Shown: positions 36,863 through 46,024 of the stretch, in pieces | Layout: each line of letters opens with the position of its first letter | How positions within the stretch are numbered: position 1 is the stretch's first letter | DNA from: Helicobacter cappadocius | GTDB taxonomy: Bacteria > Campylobacterota > Campylobacteria > Campylobacterales > Helicobacteraceae | Length of the DNA stretch: 64,000 bases | Direction of reading: 5' to 3' | NCBI RefSeq assembly: GCF_030688855.1 | Contig: NZ_JAUYZK010000006.1 | Coordinates: forward strand, 47,534-111,533 | Made by a program: the position numbers and the translations under genes | Notes under the pieces: generated by a model | Told to the model about the DNA's origin: nothing | The model's database searches: none | Seen by the model: the letters and a program-made list of their open reading frames with translations, nothing else

Positions 36863-36917
36863 TGAATACCTCTAATTGAGTATATATATTTCATAAAAAC
36901 TCAAGGCTTTATCAAAT

Positions 36918-37334
36918 TTATTTTGCAACCAAAACAGGAATAGGCGATGAGTTGATAAAACTATTTTGATGGGAGCTGAATATTCGATGCAACAATGATG
37001 ACTCACTCGCACCAATTACCAACAAATCATATTGATCGGCAATCTCCAAAACAACATCAATAGGATTACCTGTTTTAAGAATCTTTTCACATTTTAAGCC
37101 TTCTTTTTCAAAGGTTTTTTCAAACTCATCAAGAATCTCATTTGATTTTTCTTTTTCGATATTTTCAATTGTTCCATAATCCACAATCCCACTTTCAGCA
37201 TAGACCAAAACTTCAGGAGTTACATGCAAAAGAGTCAGAGCAACTTTATCCTGACTACCAAATATATTAATAATGGTTTTTATGGCTCTCCTGCATTCTT
37301 CTGTATCACTCACACCAAATAATAGTTTTACCAT
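36918..37334 (-). CDS. Universal stress protein family (UspA-like)
   Basis: A 138-residue alpha/beta protein with the Usp core: an N-terminal strand (VKLLFGVSDTEECRRAI), TLLHVTPE in the middle, and a C-terminal LLVIGASESSLLHRIFSSHQNSF-like segment ending SSPIPVLVAK. The ATP-binding glycine motif is degenerate, so nucleotide binding is uncertain. It sits 12 bases after moeA in a minus-strand run. Role in stress survival is family knowledge only. Confidence 0.82.
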   Translation of the reverse strand: MVKLLFGVSDTEECRRAIKTIINIFGSQDKVALTLLHVTPEVLVYAESGIVDYGTIENIEKEKSNEILDEFEKTFEKEGLKCEKILKTGNPIDVVLEIADQYDLLVIGASESSLLHRIFSSHQNSFINSSPIPVLVAK

Positions 37335-37346
37335 TTTGAACTCCTC

Positions 37347-38573
37347 TTATTCATTGATAATATCAAATATTGTATCAGAAAATTCCATAACATAAGGCAA
37401 AATTTTTATGTCCTCTTGTATCTGAGAAATCTTCTCTCCTATAATTGCAATACTGTCGCATTCATTAATCACACTAATAGCATTTGATCCATAATTTCCA
37501 CCCTTATAAACTTCAAACTCTCCTTTAGTATATCTACCTAAAACCATATTTACTCTTCCATTTTTTAGCTTAATAGGGGCTTTTAACTTTGCAAAAATGG
37601 GTTTTGGATAGATTTTATTTGCTCCAGAGAGTTTTTGAATCGTTGGCAAAATAATAGTGTTGAGAAGAGTGATTGCACTAAGTGGGTTTCCAGGTAAAGA
37701 AAAAATCGTAGAATTTCCCAATACGGCTAACATAATAGCACGTCCAGGCTTGATATTTATTCCGTGATATTTGATTTGAGCACCAGAATTTTTCAGAGAT
37801 TTTTCGAAAAAATCAGCCTCCCCAACGCTCACTCCACCACTAGTAATAACAATGTCGTATTTTTGAAACACTTCAATTTCTTTTTTTAAAACATCAAGAT
37901 CATCCTTCAAAACACCTAAATATTCAGCCACATATCCATAAGCTCGTAATAAAGCTATGATAGAGACCGCATTGATATTATATATTTGATGTTCTTTTGC
38001 ACTCTCCCCAGGTTCAATGATTTCATTTCCGCTAGAATACACGGCGATTTTAAGTCTCTTATAAACCTCCACATTTTTGACACCCTGAGAAGCTATGAGG
38101 CCAATAAGTCCATGAGTAAGTCTATCCCCCTTTTTTGCTATTAGATCTCCTATAGATTTTTCCTCACCTTTAAATCGAATATTTGCATTTGGTTTGAAAT
38201 CTTTTACAACTCTTATATAACCATTATCCTTGAGTTCCACATCTTCAAAAGGAACAACTACTTCACTCCCCTTAGGTAGCATCCCCCCTGTCATCACTTT
38301 TATACATTCTCCATCTAAAATCTCTAAATCTCGTGCATCATCTCCAGCTAAAACCCTGCCATTAATTTTAATATTCTTTTTGATGTCTGAAATTTTCAGT
38401 GCATAGCCATCCATAGCAGAATTATCAAATGCTGGAAGAGATTTTTCACAGATAATATCTCTTGCCAAAATCTCTCCAAAAGCCTCATAAATACTTTTTT
38501 GTATAACTCCTAGCACTACAGCACGAATGGATGAATTGATTTCTTGTGCTTGTTTTAAAGAAATTGCATCCAT
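37347..38573 (-). CDS. moeA: Molybdopterin molybdenumtransferase MoeA
   Basis: Inserts molybdate into adenylylated molybdopterin to complete the molybdenum cofactor. Typical stretches: LPAFDNSAMDGYAL (about residues 44-57), KVMTGGMLPKGSEVVVPFE, YSSGNEIIEPGE, DIVITSGGVSVGEADF and PGRAIMLAVLGNSTIFSLPGNP. 408 residues. The gene lies ten bases after fliR, as HP0172 follows HP0173 in H. pylori. Supports enzymes such as formate dehydrogenase or biotin sulfoxide reductase, none of which are in the window. Confidence 0.95.
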   Translation of the reverse strand: MDAISLKQAQEINSSIRAVVLGVIQKSIYEAFGEILARDIICEKSLPAFDNSAMDGYALKISDIKKNIKINGRVLAGDDARDLEILDGECIKVMTGGMLPKGSEVVVPFEDVELKDNGYIRVVKDFKPNANIRFKGEEKSIGDLIAKKGDRLTHGLIGLIASQGVKNVEVYKRLKIAVYSSGNEIIEPGESAKEHQIYNINAVSIIALLRAYGYVAEYLGVLKDDLDVLKKEIEVFQKYDIVITSGGVSVGEADFFEKSLKNSGAQIKYHGINIKPGRAIMLAVLGNSTIFSLPGNPLSAITLLNTIILPTIQKLSGANKIYPKPIFAKLKAPIKLKNGRVNMVLGRYTKGEFEVYKGGNYGSNAISVINECDSIAIIGEKISQIQEDIKILPYVMEFSDTIFDIINE

Positions 38574-38583
38574 ATACTTCCTT

Positions 38584-39348
38584 TCAAAATAATTTTTTTA
38601 ATGCTAAAAATGCCAAATTCAATTCATCTTTAAAGCGAATCATAATTGCAGGAATAATCAATATAATCACTACCAAAGCAATACCTATTTTTACAGGAAA
38701 ACCAATTGCTAAAAGATTGAATTGTGGGTGAGTTTTCATGATCATGCCAAAAATAATATCACTCAAAAGCACTAACCCCAAAATAGGAAACGCCATTGCA
38801 AAACCGATTAGAAACATATCTGTGAATGCCTTTGTCAAATAAGATACAATATCATTACTCAATACAAACCCTCCTAGAGGAATACTTGAAAGAGTATGTG
38901 CGACAAACATTAACACAAAATGATGAAAATTAGCACTAAGTGCGATAACAATTGCCAAAAGAGAGATTGCTTGACCTACAATAGGTTTTTGAGATCCACT
39001 CATTGGATCATATGCACTTGCCATCGTAAGCCCCATCGAGAAACTAATAGAATCTCCTGCAAAACTAATCGCTCCAAATACAATCTGCAAAGCCAATGAA
39101 GCCACAAAGCCCAAAAGTATCTCCATCGCTCCAGCTATAAGAAAAGTATCTATAGTAAAATTAAATGCAGGATGTGGAAGAAGAGGAAAAAATAACACTG
39201 TCATAAAAAAAGTCAAAGCTCCGCGAACAGAGATCGGAACAAGCTGATTATCAAAGAATGGGAAAAAAGTAAAAACTCCTGCAAATCGCAACAATAGTAA
39301 AAGAAAATTTCCCACATTCCCATCAGTGAGAGTGCTTAGAAGTTCCAT
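38584..39348 (-). CDS. fliR: Flagellar export apparatus protein FliR
   Basis: Integral membrane subunit of the flagellar type III export gate, assembling with FliP and FliQ. 254 residues with about six hydrophobic stretches. Family elements include FAGVFTFFPFFDNQLVPISVR near the N-terminus and SFSMGLTMASAYDPMSGSQKP around residue 120. The ATG overlaps the stop of the HD-domain gene by one base (TAATG), so the two are translationally coupled. Its grouping with moeA is conserved in H. pylori. Confidence 0.93.
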   Translation of the reverse strand: MELLSTLTDGNVGNFLLLLLRFAGVFTFFPFFDNQLVPISVRGALTFFMTVLFFPLLPHPAFNFTIDTFLIAGAMEILLGFVASLALQIVFGAISFAGDSISFSMGLTMASAYDPMSGSQKPIVGQAISLLAIVIALSANFHHFVLMFVAHTLSSIPLGGFVLSNDIVSYLTKAFTDMFLIGFAMAFPILGLVLLSDIIFGMIMKTHPQFNLLAIGFPVKIGIALVVIILIIPAIMIRFKDELNLAFLALKKLF

Positions 39349-40562
39349 TATTCAAAATCCCTAAAAATAGACCCTATATCTACATCAGCAACAACATAAC
39401 TAGAACATTTTTGAAAAATACTCTTTGCCCCATCACTAAGTTCAAGGCTTGATATACCATGAGAAATAGATATTTTTGCTTCCAAAAAGGCACTCAGATT
39501 GTCGCATATTTTCAAAAACTCTCCATAAACAGGGCTATACTCATCATAATTATAATTTTCCATTAAATCTTTTGCGTCTTTGGCAACTTTGGTAAAACAC
39601 TCCACCTTATAACGATTACTAAACTCATTTTGGGTGAAATATACAATATCATCAGCAATATTATGAGGCACAATAGACAATATCTTACTCCTAACAGCTT
39701 CTTCTTCTATTTTTTTAATATGATCATCTAGCCCCATCACATTGCGCTTGATAGGTGAAATAATATCCCTTGTGAGTATCTCTGGAAGATCATGAAAAAG
39801 ACCTCCTAAGAAATGGTTGATTCGCATTTGTTTGCAGGTTTTAATATCTAAACTGAGCAAATATGCACTGATTGCCACTATCAAGGTATGTCCCAAAACA
39901 CTTGTAGCAGGAACTCTTGGAGTTTGACTCCAACGTTTTTGAAATCTAAGTTGTCCAAACATTGTGACAAGCTCACGTACCTTCTGAAACATCACAATCT
40001 TTTGTACTCCAGACAAATGATAATGTTCCTCAACCTCATCATCAATAATTTTTTTGATATTTTTCATATCATACATATAAGGATTAAAATTATATATAAT
40101 ATCAAACTCCCATTTAGAAGCATAAAAATGTGCCGCTCTAAGTATCTCAACTTCTATAGAAACAGTAGAGGTGGATAAATACTGCTCCATCTCAACAAAA
40201 AACTCATACTCGCCTAGCTCTTCTTGTAATTCAGCAATAACATAACGGGCAAGTTCGGTTTGATGGTGTTTTTGGAGTTGATGAAAAACAGGGGGTTTAA
40301 TATCAGTAAGAACTACACGTGCAAAAAATTCAAAACAAAAGTATTTAATAAGCTTTTCCCAATCAATACAAATCCCTCTTTCTTGTTCTTCATATCTTGC
40401 TAGAAGATAGGCGATGACCATTTTATGGGCTTGTTTGTCAAGCTCGACAAACTCCACTGGACAAGCCTGATCATTCCATCTACGTATAGAAGCTGCTACA
40501 AAAAGCCGACGTAAAAGCTTTGATTTCAAACGAGGTTTTGAAAGTTGCATAGGTATTTCCAT
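39348..40562 (-). CDS. HD-domain phosphohydrolase-like protein
   Basis: A 404-residue cytoplasmic protein with an HD-type metal site. The first histidine is in VLGHTLIVAISAYLL (about residue 230), the HD pair is in HFLGGLFHDLPEILTRDII (about 263), and a later Asp (CDNLSAFLEAKIS, about 355) completes the set. The motif layout resembles the YfbR/HD_3 group of nucleotide phosphohydrolases. The N-terminal 200 residues are not recognisable to me. It is translationally coupled to fliR, but nothing in it points to a flagellar role. The substrate is unknown. Confidence 0.75.
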   Translation of the reverse strand: MEIPMQLSKPRLKSKLLRRLFVAASIRRWNDQACPVEFVELDKQAHKMVIAYLLARYEEQERGICIDWEKLIKYFCFEFFARVVLTDIKPPVFHQLQKHHQTELARYVIAELQEELGEYEFFVEMEQYLSTSTVSIEVEILRAAHFYASKWEFDIIYNFNPYMYDMKNIKKIIDDEVEEHYHLSGVQKIVMFQKVRELVTMFGQLRFQKRWSQTPRVPATSVLGHTLIVAISAYLLSLDIKTCKQMRINHFLGGLFHDLPEILTRDIISPIKRNVMGLDDHIKKIEEEAVRSKILSIVPHNIADDIVYFTQNEFSNRYKVECFTKVAKDAKDLMENYNYDEYSPVYGEFLKICDNLSAFLEAKISISHGISSLELSDGAKSIFQKCSSYVVADVDIGSIFRDFE

Positions 40563-40624
40563 ATATTAAATATTGTTTAATTTTACCATAGTTTTATAAG
40601 GCATAAGAAGTGCTAGAGATGGAA

Positions 40625-40638
40625 GGGGCAAAAGCCCC
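40625..40638 (-). terminator. GC-rich hairpin after the FecA-like gene
   Basis: GGGGC-AAAA-GCCCC starts about ten bases past the stop of the FecA-like receptor. On the minus strand only two T follow, so it is a weak but plausible terminator and separates the receptor from the HD gene. Confidence 0.5.
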
Positions 40639-40648
40639 AAAAAAAGAT

Positions 40649-42799
40649 TTAGAAATTATAACTTACATACACACTTACAGATCTTCCAGGTGCTGCTTGT
40701 CTTCCCACAGGAGAAGTACCAATACCCCTAAAATAGTACTTCATGTTAAAAATATTATTCATAGCCAAACTTCCACTGATGCTTTGTCTTCCAGACTTCC
40801 AAAGAGTTCTTGAGACTTGAGCATTCCATACCCAATACCATGGGAGTTTTCCGGCACTGCCTGAAGAATTTTCAGCAACTGTATTTAAAATATCTGTATA
40901 TGCAGGACTATAAAAATAACTAGAAACTCCAAAACTTGTTTTTCCTAATGTATAAATTCCATCAAATACAAACTGATGAGGAGAAACATAAGGAAGCTCT
41001 TTGCCTTTGATATTTACACCTGCTTTATTTGCTTTATTATTTGCAACCGCAGCATTTGTATAGGTATATGCTGCATGGAGAGTTAGATTTTCAATAGGTG
41101 AATAATATCCCTCTAATTCTACCCCTTGAGATATAGCAGATATAGGTTCTGTAGCGAATTTTCCAGTGCGATAATTATCTGCAAAAACTGCAAAATAATT
41201 CACATTCATAGATAACATATCATTTAGAGCATATCGTGTCCCAACTTCTGCTGTTTGAAAGGTGGTTACATAATTTGTATCTGTGCCGTCAATATCGCCT
41301 GTTTGAGGTGGAATAAAACTTCTTGTATAATTGGCATAAAAAAGTAAGTCTTTGATGGGCTTGAACCCGATATTAATCGCAGGGTTGAATTGATTATCAA
41401 TTCGATGATAAATACTTGTAGTAGATTTTGATTTATCGGTTTTTTCGTTTGTATAGTTTAAAAGTTCATAACGCAATCCAGGAGTTACGCTAAACATACC
41501 ATCTAAAAAACTAAGCTCATCGCTGAGATAAAGTGCTGTATAGTTGTTATGCAACACATAAGGTTTGGGATCTGTTATCGTTCCTGTTGCATAGGTAGTC
41601 TTATATCCATGTCCATAGATATCTTCAGTGAGAAATCTTGCTCCAGCAATGATGTTTTGCTTCAATACACCAGAGTTAATCGTCATATTCACTTTAGGTT
41701 CCACTCCATTAACTACAAATCTTCGAACATTATCTGAAACATCTGCCGGATTTTTATCATAACCTGCAGAAATCTTATTGTAATTAGAGTCAATAGTAAA
41801 ATTTCTCGTCATATCGTGGTTGAAATAGGTAAAAGTAAAGTTTCCACCGACTTTGTCTATATCTCCAAAATAATTCGTATAAGTCACTCCAAATCGCTTT
41901 GCCACGCCATCATCACTATTGTTTGGACGTTTATTTTGGAATCTATCAATTTCATAATCCTCTACGCTCAAAGAACCTGGATCCTTAGCAAAATAGCTAT
42001 AGTATTGGTAATACATTTTGATATTATTTTCTGCATTGATCTTATAAATTGCATCTAGCATATAGTTCTGCACACTTGTATTGCTATTTTCACGAAAACT
42101 CTGACCGCCTACATAGTTTGCTTGTGCCTGGATACCAAAATGTTCATTTATCATTCCGCCCGTTTTGAGATAGGTATCAAAAAGCATATTGTTTGCCACA
42201 GGTTCGCCATTTTTTCTAAAAGGTGAGCCCGTGTCTTTTCCCCAAAATGTAATCCTTTCAGAGATCTGATTTTGCCACTGCTCAGGTATATCTTTGGTGA
42301 TAATATTAATAACCCCACCAAAGGTGTTAGGTCCGTATTGCACACTTGCCCCCCCCTTGATAACATCGATGCGATCAACGGCTTCAAAAGTAACAGGAAA
42401 AATAGCTAATTCAAGATTGGAATAAGGACCCCCGTAAATAGGAATACCATCTAAAAGAATCATACCTGTATTGCTATGTCCATTTCCAGCACCACCAAAA
42501 CCTCTAAAACTTATCTTTGGCAAAACGCCTGTTCCACTATAATCCCTAATCTGAACACCAGGTATATTCTGCAACGCCTCATCTACAGTTTGATTTGCAG
42601 TTTCTTTGAGTTGTTTTCCTGATATAACAGTTCTAGATCCCATATAGTTTTTGACCTCATCAGAACGCCAACTCTCTGGAGCACTATCAACTCTCTCAGC
42701 AGAAGCCTCAACCTTTTGGAGAGTATAATCTTGTGTAGAATCGTCTGCATTAAGCCCTACCAATAACCCTAATCCTAGAAACACTAGTTTCATTCTCAT
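40649..42799 (-). CDS. TonB-dependent outer-membrane receptor, FecA-like
   Basis: Outer-membrane gated channel for ferric chelates, powered by TonB. Signal peptide (MRMKLVFLGLGLLVGLNA), a plug domain with QTVDEALQNIPGVQIRDYSG, ISFRGFGGAGNGHSNTGMILLDGIPIY and the VDRIDVIKGGASVQYGPNTFGGVINI segment, then a 22-strand barrel ending in VSVYVSYNF. 716 residues. The plug is closest in style to FecA (ferric dicitrate) receptors, of which H. pylori has several. No FecR-type signalling extension is present. The codons for the KGG in the plug form a run of eight G. It lies 140 bases behind the second receptor and has its own promoter region. Confidence 0.9.
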   Translation of the reverse strand: MRMKLVFLGLGLLVGLNADDSTQDYTLQKVEASAERVDSAPESWRSDEVKNYMGSRTVISGKQLKETANQTVDEALQNIPGVQIRDYSGTGVLPKISFRGFGGAGNGHSNTGMILLDGIPIYGGPYSNLELAIFPVTFEAVDRIDVIKGGASVQYGPNTFGGVINIITKDIPEQWQNQISERITFWGKDTGSPFRKNGEPVANNMLFDTYLKTGGMINEHFGIQAQANYVGGQSFRENSNTSVQNYMLDAIYKINAENNIKMYYQYYSYFAKDPGSLSVEDYEIDRFQNKRPNNSDDGVAKRFGVTYTNYFGDIDKVGGNFTFTYFNHDMTRNFTIDSNYNKISAGYDKNPADVSDNVRRFVVNGVEPKVNMTINSGVLKQNIIAGARFLTEDIYGHGYKTTYATGTITDPKPYVLHNNYTALYLSDELSFLDGMFSVTPGLRYELLNYTNEKTDKSKSTTSIYHRIDNQFNPAINIGFKPIKDLLFYANYTRSFIPPQTGDIDGTDTNYVTTFQTAEVGTRYALNDMLSMNVNYFAVFADNYRTGKFATEPISAISQGVELEGYYSPIENLTLHAAYTYTNAAVANNKANKAGVNIKGKELPYVSPHQFVFDGIYTLGKTSFGVSSYFYSPAYTDILNTVAENSSGSAGKLPWYWVWNAQVSRTLWKSGRQSISGSLAMNNIFNMKYYFRGIGTSPVGRQAAPGRSVSVYVSYNF
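42349..42356 (-). repeat. G8 tract inside the FecA-like receptor gene
   Basis: Eight consecutive C on the plus strand (G on the coding strand) encode the KGG of the plug-domain KGGASVQYG motif. The frame is intact. The length is at the lower limit for slipped-strand variation. Confidence 0.6.
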
Positions 42800-42893
42800 A
42801 TAAATCCTTAACTATAATTTTGATAATTGATTTTGAAATAATATAAAAATGAAAATTAATATCAGTTTAAAAATTAATCACTTATAAGAAGAA

Positions 42894-42920
42894 TCGCCTA
42901 TTGCAGATTTTTATAGGCGA
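42894..42920 (-). terminator. Intrinsic terminator after the CirA-like receptor
   Basis: TCGCCTAT and ATAGGCGA form a perfect eight-base stem with an 11-base loop. On the minus strand it is followed by TTCTTCTT. It lies about 20 bases past the receptor stop codon. Confidence 0.7.
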
Positions 42921-42939
42921 AATAAAATGCTAGGATAGA

Positions 42940-45093
42940 CTAAAAATTCATACTCAATGATATCCAAAATCTCCTGCCCTCTTGGGTAACATTGTATCGA
43001 TTTACAATAATATCGTGTTTTTTACTATCTTGTTTTACATAAGTGTAGTCTTGGAAATTTTTATCAAATAGATTATAGACTCCAAAACTTCCTCGCAAGT
43101 TTTTGCTAAATGAATAACTTGCAACCAAATCAAACACCGCATAAGGATTATAATGCCCAATAGCTGTTGCAATCTCTGAACCTTTTGCACCATTTATTAC
43201 TGAAGTGGTAGGCAAAATTGCTCTTGAGGATTTGTAATTTCCCATAAAATAAATATCAAATGCCTTGTATGTATAATCAAGCTTTCCATAAACTTGATGT
43301 CTTGGAGTATCTACAAGCGGAGAATTTTTATACACGCCACTTGTATAATGACTGTCTAAAAATGTATAAGATGCCTGAAGAGAAAATCCAAAAAAACTTT
43401 GCGAATCAAAATGTAGCTCTACACCCTGCACATAAGCTCTATCTTGATTGGAGAAAAGAAAACAATAATTATAAGATGTCGTGTCATAAGGCACGCAAGT
43501 AGGATTATCAGATGGACTGACTGAAACTTTTGCTATCTTATCTCTAAAATCATTATAAAAATAAGTCAAACTAGCTTGTCCAGCTTTTGGAACATCAAAT
43601 ACTGCTGAGATTTCATAGTTGATACTGTGTTCGGGTTTTAGATTTGGATTACCTATATAAGGAAATGCTCCTTGTGATCCATAGCCATTGACACCATTTA
43701 CAAGTTCATTAATATAAGGAGCCTTGTAACCTGTAGAAATTCCGCCCTTGATAGTAAAAAAACTAACAGGCGTATAAGCTGCATAAACTCTAGGAGAAAA
43801 ATTTGAATGGTAGGTCTGATTATAATCATAACGCAAACCTAATGTAATAGCAAGAACATCTAAAGGATCCCATTCATCTTCTACAAACAAAGCTCCTGTA
43901 TTTTGTGCAAACTCTGAAGGCTCTACTAGCAAATCACGCATCCATTGAAACCAATATCTTCCCCCAACAGTGAGATTATTACTATACCAATCCTTACCAA
44001 GTGCAGAAACAAGCTTGGTATCTACAATAACATCGCGTCCCTCTAGTCCTCTGTTGTTATAATTTTTGGTTTTACCTGGCTTATGCCCTATAATACGACC
44101 TTTGTTAGCCGTATCATTGTATTGTATGGAGGTATTCCATTTTCCAAAATCATAACTCCCCTCGTGTGCTAATATAAAATTTGCCCTAGCATTGACATAA
44201 TCTTTTGTAGCACTCAAAGCCCCTCCTAGCTGTTCATTAGAGTTATCATAGTCATCATAAAAATACTGGGCATCTATATAAGTATAGTTTTTGTCATCAA
44301 TTTGATAAGCCAATCGCCCACCAATATCATAAATATTTGATTTTGTAGGAAGTCCTATATAAACAGGCGTAGTGGGTTGTCTTATGAGGGTTTGATCTCC
44401 TTTGGTATAAGGCACACTCGTATCCCAAGCGGTACGAAAATATTCTCTGCTTCTAAGTGAGAAAGAAAGCTTGTCTTCAATGATGGGTGCAGATAAATAC
44501 ATATCTTGAGAATATTGTGAACCATATTTTTCAAAGTGCTGGTTTTGCACACTTGAAAGATTCATTGCTCCTTCAAAATGTTTCATATTGGGTTTTTTGA
44601 GGATAATATTCACAATCCCTCCAATCGCATCGCTACCATAAAGAGTACTCATAGGTCCTCTAATAACCTCTATCCTATCAATAGAAGATGTCGGGGGAAT
44701 AAAACTTGTAAAGGCTTCTGACCATCCCACATTATCTGTAGCTACATTGCCTCCAGCATCTTGTCTGTGTCCATCCATCATTATAAGTGTATAATCACTA
44801 GGCATACCACGAATACTAATATTAAGTCCCCCTGTTTTTCCCATCTCCGTACCAATATCAACGCCCGGTACTCCATTTACTGCACCAGCTAGATCAAAAA
44901 ACTGCTTTTGGGTTAGAGATTTTCCAGTAATGATAGAAATACTTGCTGGAGCCTCTTGTATGTTTTGTTCAAATCCACTTGCAGATACAACTGATTTACC
45001 TAATGTGTAAGTCTGTGTATCGCCCACTAGATTATCCTCAGCAAATAATAAAGATAATAAAAATAAAAACGATAGCCATACCTGTTTTTTCAT
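42940..45093 (-). CDS. TonB-dependent outer-membrane receptor, CirA/FepA-like
   Basis: Outer-membrane receptor for ferric siderophores or related chelates. Signal peptide (MKKQVWLSFLFLLSLLFA), TonB-box-like segment near TYTLGKSVVSASG, plug with FFDLAGAVNGVPGVDIGTEMG, IMMDGHRQDAGGNV and IDRIEVIRGPMSTLYGSDAIGGIVNI, and a barrel ending RRFWISLSMNF. 717 residues. The two cysteines in the NPTCVPYDTTSYNYC loop could form an extracellular disulfide. The plug resembles the CirA/IrgA/FepA group; the true ligand is not predictable. A Fur-box-like dyad lies 38 bases upstream, and terminators flank the gene, so it is monocistronic. Confidence 0.92.
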   Translation of the reverse strand: MKKQVWLSFLFLLSLLFAEDNLVGDTQTYTLGKSVVSASGFEQNIQEAPASISIITGKSLTQKQFFDLAGAVNGVPGVDIGTEMGKTGGLNISIRGMPSDYTLIMMDGHRQDAGGNVATDNVGWSEAFTSFIPPTSSIDRIEVIRGPMSTLYGSDAIGGIVNIILKKPNMKHFEGAMNLSSVQNQHFEKYGSQYSQDMYLSAPIIEDKLSFSLRSREYFRTAWDTSVPYTKGDQTLIRQPTTPVYIGLPTKSNIYDIGGRLAYQIDDKNYTYIDAQYFYDDYDNSNEQLGGALSATKDYVNARANFILAHEGSYDFGKWNTSIQYNDTANKGRIIGHKPGKTKNYNNRGLEGRDVIVDTKLVSALGKDWYSNNLTVGGRYWFQWMRDLLVEPSEFAQNTGALFVEDEWDPLDVLAITLGLRYDYNQTYHSNFSPRVYAAYTPVSFFTIKGGISTGYKAPYINELVNGVNGYGSQGAFPYIGNPNLKPEHSINYEISAVFDVPKAGQASLTYFYNDFRDKIAKVSVSPSDNPTCVPYDTTSYNYCFLFSNQDRAYVQGVELHFDSQSFFGFSLQASYTFLDSHYTSGVYKNSPLVDTPRHQVYGKLDYTYKAFDIYFMGNYKSSRAILPTTSVINGAKGSEIATAIGHYNPYAVFDLVASYSFSKNLRGSFGVYNLFDKNFQDYTYVKQDSKKHDIIVNRYNVTQEGRRFWISLSMNF

Positions 45094-45130
45094 AAAAAAA
45101 CTCCTTCAAAAATTAAAATTTTTGAATACT

Positions 45131-45147
45131 ATAATAACAATTCTTAT
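45131..45147. promoter_or_regulatory. Fur-box-like operator upstream of the CirA-like receptor
   Basis: ATAATAACAATTCTTAT is an imperfect 17-base dyad (six of seven arm positions pair) of the TAAT-rich type bound by Helicobacter Fur. It lies in the promoter region of the receptor gene. Iron repression is an inference. Confidence 0.45.
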
Positions 45148-45237
45148 ATTCAAATTAATTTATCAAGAAATTATGGATAAAATATGAGGAAATTAAGAGT
45201 AGGAATAACAATAATACTATGTGTAGATAGTGGAAGA

Positions 45238-45257
45238 TTGACCCAAAAATGGGTCAA
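45238..45257 (-). terminator. Hairpin terminator after the DsbC/DsbG-like gene
   Basis: Perfect eight-base stem TTGACCCA/TGGGTCAA with a four-base loop, ten bases past the stop of the disulfide-isomerase-like gene. The downstream T content on the minus strand is modest (TCTTCC). Confidence 0.6.
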
Positions 45258-45266
45258 AATATAAGA

Positions 45267-45968
45267 TTATTTTTTTATGATATAAGGAACAGCATTCACT
45301 CCAGCTTGAGCAAGTTCTCTGCCAATAATCATCATTTTTGAAATATCCACACCTCCTTTTGGTTTGTAGCTCTTCTCAAAAGCTTCATGGATTAATTTTA
45401 TTTTATCTTTTTGAGATTTTTTATCTTTTATTTCCTCATAAAAAGTTGCGGCTTTTTTTACAGAATCCATTCCTAATGCCCCGATAACAAGCATATAAAC
45501 GTTTGAATTTTCCAATGTCTCACCAAGCTTTTGAATTTCTTGATGGCAATAAGGACAATTAGGATCAACCACCATATAAGTAATTTTTGATTTATTTTTT
45601 CCTTCAAGCTTTATAACTTTATCATTGTGTTTTTTGAAAACTTCTAATACTGATTTTTCTCTAATATTATCGTTATGTTTAGTTATTTCTTCATAAATTT
45701 TCTGCAAGGTATCTTTAAATTTTTCGTTCCCAGAAATCAATAAATCAGGAATTCCTATAACCGTTTTTCCATCTTTACTCGATAACACAGGTATGCGAAA
45801 ACCATCAGGTTGTTCCAAAGTGGTGATGTTAAGTCCATCTACCCCACTATCAACAGAATCTATGACTTTAATATCAATACCCTGATCTTCCTTGAGAGTC
45901 TTTTCTATAGGAAGATTTGCATACAATACACAAAAACTGATAAGTAAAAATACGAGAGTTTTTTTCAT
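45267..45968 (-). CDS. Periplasmic DsbC/DsbG-like thiol-disulfide protein
   Basis: Exported protein (signal MKKTLVFLLISFCVLYA) with an N-terminal domain of about 100 residues resembling the DsbC/DsbG dimerisation region. It is followed by a thioredoxin fold with the active site CPYC in VVDPNCPYCHQEI (about residues 137-140) and the cis-proline loop GVNAVPYIIKK at the C-terminus. Expected to shuffle or reduce disulfides in the periplasm. 233 residues, a normal length. It lies between ftsI and the receptor gene and is bounded downstream by a hairpin. Possible clients include the cysteine-containing receptors nearby, but that is speculation. Confidence 0.85.
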   Translation of the reverse strand: MKKTLVFLLISFCVLYANLPIEKTLKEDQGIDIKVIDSVDSGVDGLNITTLEQPDGFRIPVLSSKDGKTVIGIPDLLISGNEKFKDTLQKIYEEITKHNDNIREKSVLEVFKKHNDKVIKLEGKNKSKITYMVVDPNCPYCHQEIQKLGETLENSNVYMLVIGALGMDSVKKAATFYEEIKDKKSQKDKIKLIHEAFEKSYKPKGGVDISKMMIIGRELAQAGVNAVPYIIKK

Positions 45969-46024
45969 TTTTGTCCTTTTTAAATTGATAAATCAAATCA
46001 TATTCAAATTTGGTAATCAAAACT

